From Nakamurella endophytica (GTDB lineage: Bacteria > Actinomycetota > Actinomycetes > Mycobacteriales > Nakamurellaceae), in the NCBI RefSeq assembly GCF_014646215.1, contig NZ_BMNA01000009.1, positions 1-64,000 on the forward strand: a DNA stretch of 64,000 nucleotides, written 5' to 3'. The notes beneath the pieces are model-generated. The model was not told the origin of the DNA. It worked only from the letters and a program-made list of their open reading frames with translations, and ran no database searches. Every line of letters starts with the position of its first letter. Positions within the stretch are counted from its first letter, which is position 1. Below are positions 52,397-59,881 of this stretch, in pieces. A program made the position numbers and the translations under genes.

Positions 52397-54364
52397 ATGG
52401 ACGAGGACGGGCTGTTGCGGCCGGCGGCGCCAGGCTGGGAGGACGAGCGGTGGGTGGCCGTCCGGAACGCCCGGACGGTCGCCGCTTCTGCCCACGAGCT
52501 GTTGCAGACCGTCGTCGACACGGAGCGGCTGCTGTCCCATCTCCAGGCGCGGCAGGCACAGGCGCTTGCTGCACTGGCGGTCCCCGGGTGCGCCGGCGAC
52601 GTCAGCGACCTCGTCGATGCCTTTCTCGGACGTGGACCCGAGCGAACGGAGGCGGTGAACCCGGAGGCGGCGAGCCCCGACCTCGCACGCCTGGAAACCC
52701 TCGTCGCGCATCGGGCCGAACAACTGGCCGCCGCGGAGGTCGGCCTTGCACTGGGTGTCTCGCCGCTGGCGGCCGGCCGGCGCGTGCGCTCGGCGGTCGA
52801 GCTCGTCACCGAACTCCCGGGCACGCATGCCGCCCTGCGGGACGGCTTGATCGACAGGGTGAAGGCTTGGGTCATCGCCGACCGCACCTGCGTGCTGTCA
52901 CCCGAGGAACGCGTCGTCGTCGAGGATCGGGTGCTGCCGCTCGCGGGTAGTCGGACCGCCAGCCGACTCCGGACGTTGACCGACCGGGCTGTCATCTCGG
53001 TGGACCCGGCCGCCGCGGAGGAGCGCGCGCGGCGAGCTCGCCGGTCGCGGGACGTCCTGCACCGTCCACTGCAGGATGGGCTCGGCGGGATCGACGCCAC
53101 GTTGCCGGCGGAAGGTGCAATAGCGGTGGCGACCTTGGTCGACATGGTGGCGTCGGCCTGGCGGGGCGACGGTCGATCCGCCGGTGAGCGCCGCGCCGAC
53201 GCTCTCACCGACGTGGCGGAGGCACTGCTCGGTACCGGGTACCTCGACCTGCGGGATTTACTGCCCCCGTCGCCCGCGCCGCCGATCGCGGCCGGTGCAG
53301 CCGACGCGTCGGTGGCCGTCGCCCAGCCGCCCGGTCAGTCTTCGAGTGCGGAGTCCTGTCCGACGCGACCAGCCCATGCAGCGGCAAGGCGACTCGACTG
53401 CGAGCTCGGCGGGATCGTCACGGGTTGGTCCGGTGGGCCGTCGGTCGCCGATGCCGAACAGGCGAGCCACAAGCAGGGGAACGGACAAGTCGTGGAAGCA
53501 CCGATCCGTTCGTCGGCCGTCCTCCCGCCGCCACTCTTGCCTGCGGTCGGGTCGAGACTGGCCTCTGAGCCTCAGAATCCGGCTGATTCGCGCGAAGAAG
53601 ACCTCGCTTCGATGCCCGACACGTACGGCGACACCTTCCGCTCGTCGTCTGCGGCGGACATCGACGCGGAGCGTCCGACATCCGTCCACCCAGCGCTGTC
53701 CAGGCCCACTCGCCAGGGCCGGCCGGTCGACCTGGTCGTCACCATGTCCCTCGCCACGCTGGCAGCCCTCGACGACGAGCCGGCGCACCTCGAGGGACAC
53801 GGTGCGGTGACGGCCGGCTGGGCGCGCATCCTGGCGCAGGCAGCCAGGTCGGTGACCATCCTCGTCACCGATCCGTCGACCACCGCGGCCATCGGTGTCG
53901 GAGACCGGACGTACCGGCCACGGCAGCGCCTGCGGGACCGGGTCATCTCGGTCGACCGCCAGTGCGTGTGGCCGGGCTGCTCGGCTCCTGCCTGGCGGTG
54001 CGATCTCGACCACCGCACGCCGTTCGACCATGCCCGTCCTGATCGCGGCGGACCGACGGCCGCCGGGAACCTGGATCCGCTGTGCCGTCAGCACCACGTG
54101 CTCAAGACGCACGGCGGCTGGGATGTGCAGCGAAGGCCCGACCGCACCGTGGTCGTGACATCACCGGCTGGTCGGCGGACCAGTCATCCGCCGGTCGAGT
54201 TCGGCGTGCCAGCAGTCGACGCGTGGATCCGTCCGCCGAGAAGTCGCCCGGAGCCGAGCCCGTCGGCACCGAGCGAGAGTCAGCACCCAGGGACGAGAAC
54301 ACCCGCCGTGCTGGCAACCCCAGCAACCGCCACTGCGACACTACTTCTCGACCCGCCGTTCTGA
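52397..54364 (+). CDS. DUF222 and HNH endonuclease domain protein (13E12-like)
   Basis: A 655-residue protein. The N-terminal 290 residues are the helical DUF222 domain (ending near DALTDVAEALLGTG). A variable Ser/Pro/Ala-rich linker of about 170 residues follows. The C-terminal HNH nuclease reads CVWPGCSAPAWRCDLDHRTP, then GGPTAAGNLDPLCRQHHVLK, giving the Cys pair, the catalytic DH and the closing CxxHH. These genes are multicopy in many actinobacteria and behave like mobile or intron-derived homing elements; their role is not settled. ATG start with GGAGGAGG upstream. An imperfect LexA box precedes the promoter. Confidence 0.87.
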   Translation: MDEDGLLRPAAPGWEDERWVAVRNARTVAASAHELLQTVVDTERLLSHLQARQAQALAALAVPGCAGDVSDLVDAFLGRGPERTEAVNPEAASPDLARLETLVAHRAEQLAAAEVGLALGVSPLAAGRRVRSAVELVTELPGTHAALRDGLIDRVKAWVIADRTCVLSPEERVVVEDRVLPLAGSRTASRLRTLTDRAVISVDPAAAEERARRARRSRDVLHRPLQDGLGGIDATLPAEGAIAVATLVDMVASAWRGDGRSAGERRADALTDVAEALLGTGYLDLRDLLPPSPAPPIAAGAADASVAVAQPPGQSSSAESCPTRPAHAAARRLDCELGGIVTGWSGGPSVADAEQASHKQGNGQVVEAPIRSSAVLPPPLLPAVGSRLASEPQNPADSREEDLASMPDTYGDTFRSSSAADIDAERPTSVHPALSRPTRQGRPVDLVVTMSLATLAALDDEPAHLEGHGAVTAGWARILAQAARSVTILVTDPSTTAAIGVGDRTYRPRQRLRDRVISVDRQCVWPGCSAPAWRCDLDHRTPFDHARPDRGGPTAAGNLDPLCRQHHVLKTHGGWDVQRRPDRTVVVTSPAGRRTSHPPVEFGVPAVDAWIRPPRSRPEPSPSAPSESQHPGTRTPAVLATPATATATLLLDPPF

Positions 54365-54624
54365 GGACACGATCACCGGGTGGATGGCCGAAAGCAATTG
54401 CCCAGGAAAACCTGTGGCCGGCCAACGTGCAGGAGGGAGGCACTCCAGGACTGGGCCCTCGGTCAACCGGGCGCCAGGTGCCCGGTCACCGCCTCCGGGT
54501 TCCCGATCGATCGGAGTCCGGTGCCGCTGGGTCGTGCCCTCCAGGCGGAGGTGCACGCCCGTCTCGCGTGGCGCATGCCCGCGTCACGACAGCAGATCCG
54601 GACGGCCTACAACGCCTACAACGC

Positions 54625-55635
54625 CTACAACGCTTGCAGTGCTGTTGCGACGGCGGTGAGCGTCGGGGTGCAGCCGGCGTCGAGCTTGACGATGGGAAGG
54701 TCGTCGGCGCGGGTGGGCCCCCGATTGATGACCAGGACCGGGATGCTGCGCTTGACGGCGTGCCGGACGAAGCGGAATCCGGACATCACCGTCAACGACG
54801 ACCCGGCCACCAGCAGGGCTTCGGCGTCGTCCACCGCGGCGAAGCAGCGGTCGACGACCGGCCGCGCGACGCTGCCGCCGAAGAAGACCACGTTCGGCTT
54901 CAACGCCCCGGCGCAACGGCGGCAGGCCGGAACGCGGAAGGCTGCAGTGTCGGAGAACTCGACGTCACCGTCCGGAGCAACCACGACGTCGGCGTCCGCC
55001 CCGAAGTCCGGATTGAGTCGGGACATCCGCTCGTGCAACGCAGCTCGCGAACTGATCTGCCCGCAATCCAGGCACACCACCTCGTCGATGCGCCCGTGCA
55101 GGTCGACCACCGTCCGGCTGCCGGCCTTGCCGTGCAGGCCGTCCACGTTCTGCGTGATCAGCAGGTCGACGACGCCGGCCTGCTCCAGCGCTGCGAGTGC
55201 CCGGTGCCCGCCGTTCGGCGTCGCCTCGCCCATCCGCTGCCACCCGAGGTGGCTGCGGGCCCAGTAGCGCTGTCGGGCAACGGGTCCCGACCGGAACTCC
55301 TGCTCCGTCATCGGCGACCTCGGCGGTGCGCCGGGACTGCGGTAGTCCGGGATGCCCGAGTCCGTCGACAGGCCCGCGCCGGTCAGCACGAGGACACGAC
55401 CCGCAGCCACGATGTCCGTCACCAGGGCGAGCGCAGCAGCCTCCGGACCCGCGTCGGTGCGCGCCGACGGTGACAGAGGTGCGCGAGCGGCAGGCCCGAC
55501 CGGGACGCGCGCCGCGGGGGACAGCGGAGCACAGGCCATCTGGTCGACCGGGACAGGTTTCGCGGGGGACAGCGGGACACGAGCCATTGGATCGGCGAGC
55601 GCGGGCGGCGCGCCGGAACGGACGTCGGTCACCAC
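54625..55635 (-). CDS. Sir2-family NAD-dependent protein deacylase
   Basis: A 336-residue sirtuin. GAGLSTDSGIPDYRSPGAPP binds NAD, TQNVDGLHGKAGSRTVVDLHG contains the catalytic His, zinc Cys pairs are in CLDCGQ and CRRCAG, and VVFFGGSVARPVVD and VAGSSLTVMSGF complete the fold. It removes acetyl groups from lysines. The N-terminal 55 residues are odd: two 16-residue units of the type LSPAxxVPVxxxAxAP encoded by a roughly 48-bp DNA repeat. GTG 55635 or 55632 begins VVTDVRSG; the upstream frame is not convincing. The stop lies in three 9-bp TACAACGCC repeats (54605-54636). Confidence 0.86.
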   Translation of the reverse strand: MVTDVRSGAPPALADPMARVPLSPAKPVPVDQMACAPLSPAARVPVGPAARAPLSPSARTDAGPEAAALALVTDIVAAGRVLVLTGAGLSTDSGIPDYRSPGAPPRSPMTEQEFRSGPVARQRYWARSHLGWQRMGEATPNGGHRALAALEQAGVVDLLITQNVDGLHGKAGSRTVVDLHGRIDEVVCLDCGQISSRAALHERMSRLNPDFGADADVVVAPDGDVEFSDTAAFRVPACRRCAGALKPNVVFFGGSVARPVVDRCFAAVDDAEALLVAGSSLTVMSGFRFVRHAVKRSIPVLVINRGPTRADDLPIVKLDAGCTPTLTAVATALQAL

Positions 55636-55721
55636 ACCTGCACGGTACCTGCGACCAGCCGACCCGGTCGGCGACGGAGAGGGGGTCCGCCTGCAAGCCG
55701 TCGCCCGGCCGTTCCCCGGTG

Positions 55722-56100
55722 TTGCCCGGACATCAGCACCGACCGGCACGCTGGGCGGCGGCGGCGTTCGCCCGCCGTTCCATGGACAGGCTCCTGGAGT
55801 GATGCTCGGTGCCGGACCCAGTGGCGACGATGGACGGCCGTTTACGGTATTGCCCGGACGTCAGCACCGGCCGGCACGCTGGGCGGCGGCGGCGTTCGCC
55901 CGCCGTTCCAAGGACAGGCTCCGGGAGCGATGCTCGGCGCCGAACCCAGCGCTGACGATGGACGGCCGTTCCGGCGTTGCCCGGACATCAGCCCCGACCG
56001 GGACGCTGGGCGACGGCGGCGTCCGCCAACCGGTCCCTGGACAAGCCCCTTGGAGTGGTAGCTCAGCGCGCGAGACCCAGGGTCGAGGAGGGACAGTCGT
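55722..56100. repeat. Three tandem 127-128-bp repeats between sir2 and ideR
   Basis: TTGCCCGGA marks the start of each copy at 55722, 55850 and 55977. Copies 1 and 2 agree closely across CACGCTGGGCGGCGGCGGCG, TTCGCCCGCCGTTCCA, GATGCTCGG and GATGGACGGCCGTT; copy 3 is more diverged. Reading frames do not stay in register because the period is 127-128. No gene is supported between the sir2 start and the ideR stop. Confidence 0.85.
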
Positions 56101-56194
56101 TCCCCCGGCGCACCTCGCGGCGGTTCCGCACCGACGGGGCGGGGGTGCAGCGCGAGCGGCTCAGCCGGCCGGTCGGCGGTGGAGCGCGAGCGGC

Positions 56195-56890
56195 TCAGCC
56201 GGCCGGTCGGACGTGGATGCCGTGGGCGATGGCGCGCGGCAGTTCGGTCGTCACCGGCCCGTCGGGGGTGACCGCCAGCAGCATCCGGTCCCGGGTCGCG
56301 AACTCCAGCACCGCGCCCGGAACGACCCCGCCCTCCTGGAGGCGGTCCATCACGTCGGGCTGGTTCTGCACGATCTCGATGATGCGGCGGACCTCGTAGC
56401 GTCCGCCCCGCGCCGCCGCCACGTCCGCGCCGATCAGGTCGGCGTGCGTCTCGCCGTCCGCCGGCACCTGCACGCCCAGCGAGTCCAGCCCCGGGATCGG
56501 ATTGCCGTACGGCGAGGTCTGCGGCTCGCCGAGCAGGGCGACGAGCTTCTGCTCGACCTCGTCGCTCATCACGTGCTCCCACCGGCACGCCTCGACGTGC
56601 ACGTCCCGCCAGTCCAGACCGATCACGTCCAGCAGCAGCCGCTCCGCCAGCCGGTGCTTGCGCATCACCGACACCGCGCGCTCCCGGCCGAGGTCGGTCA
56701 ACTCGAGGTGCCGGTCGTCCGACACCACCAGCAGACCGTCCCGCTGCATCCGGGCCACCGTCTGGCTGACCGTCGGACCGCTCTGCGCCAGCCGCTCCGC
56801 GATGCGGGCACGCAGCGGGAAGATGCCCTCCTCCTCCAACTCGAAGATGGTCCGGAGGTACATCTCGGTCGTGTCGATCAGGTCGTTCAC
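56195..56890 (-). CDS. ideR: Iron-dependent regulator, DtxR/IdeR family
   Basis: A 231-residue repressor. [20 protein letters not shown] opens the winged helix, [16 protein letters not shown] is the recognition helix and wing, and [35 protein letters not shown] and SPYGNPIPG are the DtxR metal-binding and dimerisation blocks. A C-terminal SH3-like domain ([16 protein letters not shown]) is present, as in IdeR. It represses iron uptake and induces storage when Fe2+ is bound. Could also be a Mn-type paralogue. GTG 56890 has AGAAAGGG upstream. A TAGAAT -10 (56913-56918) is likely. Divergent from the sulfurtransferase gene. Confidence 0.9.
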   Translation of the reverse strand: MNDLIDTTEMYLRTIFELEEEGIFPLRARIAERLAQSGPTVSQTVARMQRDGLLVVSDDRHLELTDLGRERAVSVMRKHRLAERLLLDVIGLDWRDVHVEACRWEHVMSDEVEQKLVALLGEPQTSPYGNPIPGLDSLGVQVPADGETHADLIGADVAAARGGRYEVRRIIEIVQNQPDVMDRLQEGGVVPGAVLEFATRDRMLLAVTPDGPVTTELPRAIAHGIHVRPAG

Positions 56891-56970
56891 ATCAGCCCTT
56901 TCTGGCAGACGGATTCTACCCGGACGGGACCACCCGACCGGGTGATCACGATCCGGGGCAGGATGATCCG

Positions 56971-58113
56971 GTGCCCCTGGATGAGCCCGCCGAGGCTGCC
57001 CGCGCTACCGCCACCAGCACCGACTCCGCGATCAGCAGGGACTCCGCGACCAGCACCGAATCACCTGCTCGCACCGGTTCACCTGGGACGGCACTGCCCC
57101 CGGACCTGGCCGATCCGGCGTGGCTCGCCGCTCGGTTGGGGTCCCCGGGCGTCGTCGTCCTCGACGTGCGCTGGCGCGTCGGCGCCGGGAGCGACCACGC
57201 CGGCTACCTGGCCGGTCACATCCCGGGTGCCCGCTTCGTCGACCTGGACCGGGAACTGGCCGCGCCGCCAGGCGCGGGCGGCCGGCATCCGTTACCTGAT
57301 GCCACTGTGCTGCAACAGGTCTGGCGCCGGCACGGCATCGACGACGGCAGCACCGTCGTGGTCCACGACGACGCCGACGGGTCCGGAGCCGTGCGCGCCT
57401 GGTGGCTGCTCCGCTGGTCCGGTCTCGAGGACGTGCGGGTGCTCGACGGCGGCCTGCGCGCCTGGACCGGTGCGCTGGAGACCGGGGAACCGGCGCCGTC
57501 CCGGCCGGGGACGGTGACCGTCCGACCGGGTGCGATGCCCACCGTGGACATGGCCGAGGTCGCTGCCCGGAGCGGTGCCGGGCACGGCCTGCTGCTCGAC
57601 GCCCGGGCCGCACCGCGCTACCGCGGCGAGATCGAGCCGCTGGACGCCGTCGCCGGGCACATTCCGGGAGCCGTGAACCTGCCGTTCGCGGAGCTGTACA
57701 CCGAGCGGGGCACCCTGCGACCGCCCGCCGAATTGCGCGAGCGGCTGGAGGCCGCCGGCGTAGCCGTCCGCCATCAGGCATCGGAGGTGTCGGGGGACCC
57801 GTCGGCCACGCCCGAGGCCGACCGGCGTCGAGGGCTGGCGGACCGGGACGGGCCCCGCGGGACGGGCGCCGACGACAGCCACGACGACGGAAGCGCCGAC
57901 AGCGACGACGACAGAAGCGCCGACAGCGACGCCGACAGGGGCGCGGACAGGGCGGTGGCGTCCTGCGGTTCCGGGGTGACCGCCTGCCACCTGGTGCTCG
58001 CGGGACGGGTCGCCGGCATCGACCTGGCGCTGTACCCCGGCTCGTACAGCGAGTGGTCGGGGGCCGGGCGCCCGGTGGCGACCGGGCCGGAACCCAGGTC
58101 CGCGGCCGGCTGA
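56971..58113 (+). CDS. Thiosulfate/3-mercaptopyruvate sulfurtransferase (tandem rhodanese)
   Basis: A 380-residue protein with two rhodanese domains. After a Thr/Ser-rich N-terminal 40 residues, the inactive first domain reads [15 protein letters not shown] through [19 protein letters not shown]. The second runs from [20 protein letters not shown] to the active loop CGSGVTAC with catalytic Cys332, then [11 protein letters not shown] roughly 50-residue Asp/Ser/Gly/Arg insert (near 270-325, containing [16 protein letters not shown]) interrupts the second domain just before the active loop and is encoded by a short repeat. GTG start at 56971. It transfers sulfur to thiols or cyanide; physiological acceptor unknown. 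Confidence 0.85.
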   Translation: MPLDEPAEAARATATSTDSAISRDSATSTESPARTGSPGTALPPDLADPAWLAARLGSPGVVVLDVRWRVGAGSDHAGYLAGHIPGARFVDLDRELAAPPGAGGRHPLPDATVLQQVWRRHGIDDGSTVVVHDDADGSGAVRAWWLLRWSGLEDVRVLDGGLRAWTGALETGEPAPSRPGTVTVRPGAMPTVDMAEVAARSGAGHGLLLDARAAPRYRGEIEPLDAVAGHIPGAVNLPFAELYTERGTLRPPAELRERLEAAGVAVRHQASEVSGDPSATPEADRRRGLADRDGPRGTGADDSHDDGSADSDDDRSADSDADRGADRAVASCGSGVTACHLVLAGRVAGIDLALYPGSYSEWSGAGRPVATGPEPRSAAG

Positions 58114-58270
58114 TGGGGGAAGGGCGCCGTGCCGCGCCGGCAGTCGAGGCAGCACTCCGGTCCCGCGTGTCCTACCCACCGCGGCTCGTGCGTCCCGACC
58201 GACCCGAGCCCGCAAGTACCTGCCGTCGCCCGACCCGGGTCAGGCGCTGCGCGGAGCGGCTGACGAGCAG

Positions 58271-58690
58271 CGCCGCCCGGCGGCACAGCATCGACGGCGC
58301 TGCTCGGAGCAGCGCGGCAATGCTCCAGGTCCGCGCCAACAGGACCGCGCCGACAGGACGGCGCTCGGCGGCACGGCGTCGACCACGCTGCGCGGACCGC
58401 GCCCCAGCGCTCCGGGACCGCGCTCGGCGGCACAGCGTCGACCACATCTGCACGTAGCCCGCCGTAGTGCTCCAGGTCCGCGCCGGCAGGTCCGCGCCGA
58501 CAGGACGGCGCCCGGCGGTGCGGCGTCGACCACGCTTCGCGGACCGCGCCGCAGCGCTCCAGGACCGCGCCGACAGGTCCGCGCCGACAGGGCTGCGCTC
58601 GGCGGCACAGCGTCGACCACCATGCTCGGAGCGCGCCGCAGTGTTGCAGGTCCGCGCCGACAGGTCCGTGCCCGCGTCCCGGTCTAGCCT
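58271..58690. repeat. Five imperfect 88-bp repeats before acuC
   Basis: Copies start at 58271, 58361, 58420, 58508 and 58595 with GCGCTCGGCGGCACAGCGTC-like sequence, then GACCAC, GCGGACCGCGCC, GCTCCAGG and one or two CCGCGCCGACAGG units. Spacings of 90, 59, 88 and 87 show the second copy is shortened. It fills most of the 583-bp sulfurtransferase-acuC gap and carries no gene I can support. Confidence 0.8.
58685..58690 (+). promoter_or_regulatory. Leaderless -10 box for acuC
   Basis: TAGCCT ends 6 nt before the ATG at 58697, the same distance as the TACGGT box before the DUF885 gene. This supports ATG 58697 over the in-frame GTG at 58691 and implies a leaderless transcript. Confidence 0.5.
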
Positions 58691-58696
58691 GTGCCG

Positions 58697-59881
58697 ATGG
58701 CAGCGCCGTTGGTCGTGTGGGACCCGGCCATGGCCGAGTACGACCTCGGGGGCCGCCACCCGCTGCACCCGTTGCGCTGGCAGCTGACCTGGTCGCTGGC
58801 CCGATCGCTGGGCGTGCTGGACGGCGTGGACCTCGTCCCGCCGCCGCCGGCCACCGACGACGAGCTGCTGGCCGTGCACCGGGCCGACTACCTGGCGGCG
58901 GTGCACGCCGCGTCCGCGGTCCCGCCGCTCCGGCATCCCGGCCACGGGCTCGGCACCACCGACAACCCGGTGTTCCCGGACATGCACCGCACCGCCGCGC
59001 TGATCACCGGCGGGTCCATCGCCGCCGCCAGGGCCATCGCCCGCGGCCAGGTCCGTCGGGCGGTCAACATCGCCGGCGGCCTGCACCACGCGATGGCCGA
59101 CCACGCGTCCGGCTTCTGCGTCTACAACGACCCGGCGCTGGCCATCCACGCCCTCCTCGACGAGGGCGTGCGCCGCGTCGCCTACGTGGACGTCGACGTG
59201 CACCACGGCGACGGCGTCCAGGCCGCCTTCTACGACGACCCGCGAGTGCTGACCGTCTCGCTCCACCAGTCGCCGGCCACGCTCTGGCCGGGGACCGGGT
59301 GGCCGGCCGAGGTGGGTGCCGGCGCGGCGGCCGGCACGGCGGTCAACGTCCCGGTCCCGGCCGGCACCGGCGACCGCGCCTGGCTCCGGGCCTTCCGCGC
59401 CGTCGTCCCGGGGGTACTGCGTGCGTTCCGACCGGACGTCCTGGTCACCCAGCACGGTGCGGACTCGCACGCCGAGGACCCGCTCGCCGACCTCCGGCTG
59501 ACCGTCGACGGGCACCGCACCGCGCAGCAGGAGCTGCGCGCGCTCGCCGAGGAGCTGACCGGCGGCCGGTGGCTCGCCCTGGGCGGCGGCGGCTACGCCC
59601 TGGTCCGTGTGGTGCCGCGGTCGTGGACGCACCTGCTGGCCGCCGTCCTGGACCGGGACCTCGACCCGCGCACGCCCGTCCCCGCCGATTGGCAGGAGGA
59701 GGCCCGGCAGTCCCGGCCGGGGACCCGGCCGCCGGAGGACATGTCGGACGGGTCCCCGGACGGCATCCCGGTCACGCCCTGGTCCGGCGAGACCGAGGAG
59801 CCGGTCGACGTGGGCATCGACCAGGTACGCCGCGCCGTCTTCCCACTGCACGGGCTGGACCCGTTCGATCCCCGTGACTGA
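58697..59881 (+). CDS. acuC: AcuC-type class I histone deacetylase-like protein
   Basis: A 394-residue zinc-dependent deacetylase. NIAGGLHHAMADHASGFCVY contains the paired active-site His, VAYVDVDVHHGDGVQAAFYD the zinc-binding Asp and His, VTQHGADSHAEDPL the second Asp, and LALGGGGYALVRVVP the Gly-rich loop with Tyr. AcuC removes acetyl groups from proteins such as acetyl-CoA synthetase. Its stop overlaps by 8 bp the next gene, a GNAT/ACS fusion, so deacetylase and acetyltransferase are produced together. Confidence 0.9.
   Translation: MAAPLVVWDPAMAEYDLGGRHPLHPLRWQLTWSLARSLGVLDGVDLVPPPPATDDELLAVHRADYLAAVHAASAVPPLRHPGHGLGTTDNPVFPDMHRTAALITGGSIAAARAIARGQVRRAVNIAGGLHHAMADHASGFCVYNDPALAIHALLDEGVRRVAYVDVDVHHGDGVQAAFYDDPRVLTVSLHQSPATLWPGTGWPAEVGAGAAAGTAVNVPVPAGTGDRAWLRAFRAVVPGVLRAFRPDVLVTQHGADSHAEDPLADLRLTVDGHRTAQQELRALAEELTGGRWLALGGGGYALVRVVPRSWTHLLAAVLDRDLDPRTPVPADWQEEARQSRPGTRPPEDMSDGSPDGIPVTPWSGETEEPVDVGIDQVRRAVFPLHGLDPFDPRD

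Noticed and set aside
56052..56067. GGAGTGGTAGCTCAGC resembles the D-arm side of a tRNA
   Set aside because: No anticodon stem, T-arm or acceptor pairing follows; it is copy 3 of the 127-bp repeat, and the other copies do not preserve the tRNA-like bases.
55352..57517. Long plus-strand frame crossing sir2, the repeats and ideR
   Set aside because: It is antisense to two recognised genes, and its apparent repeats reflect the DNA array.
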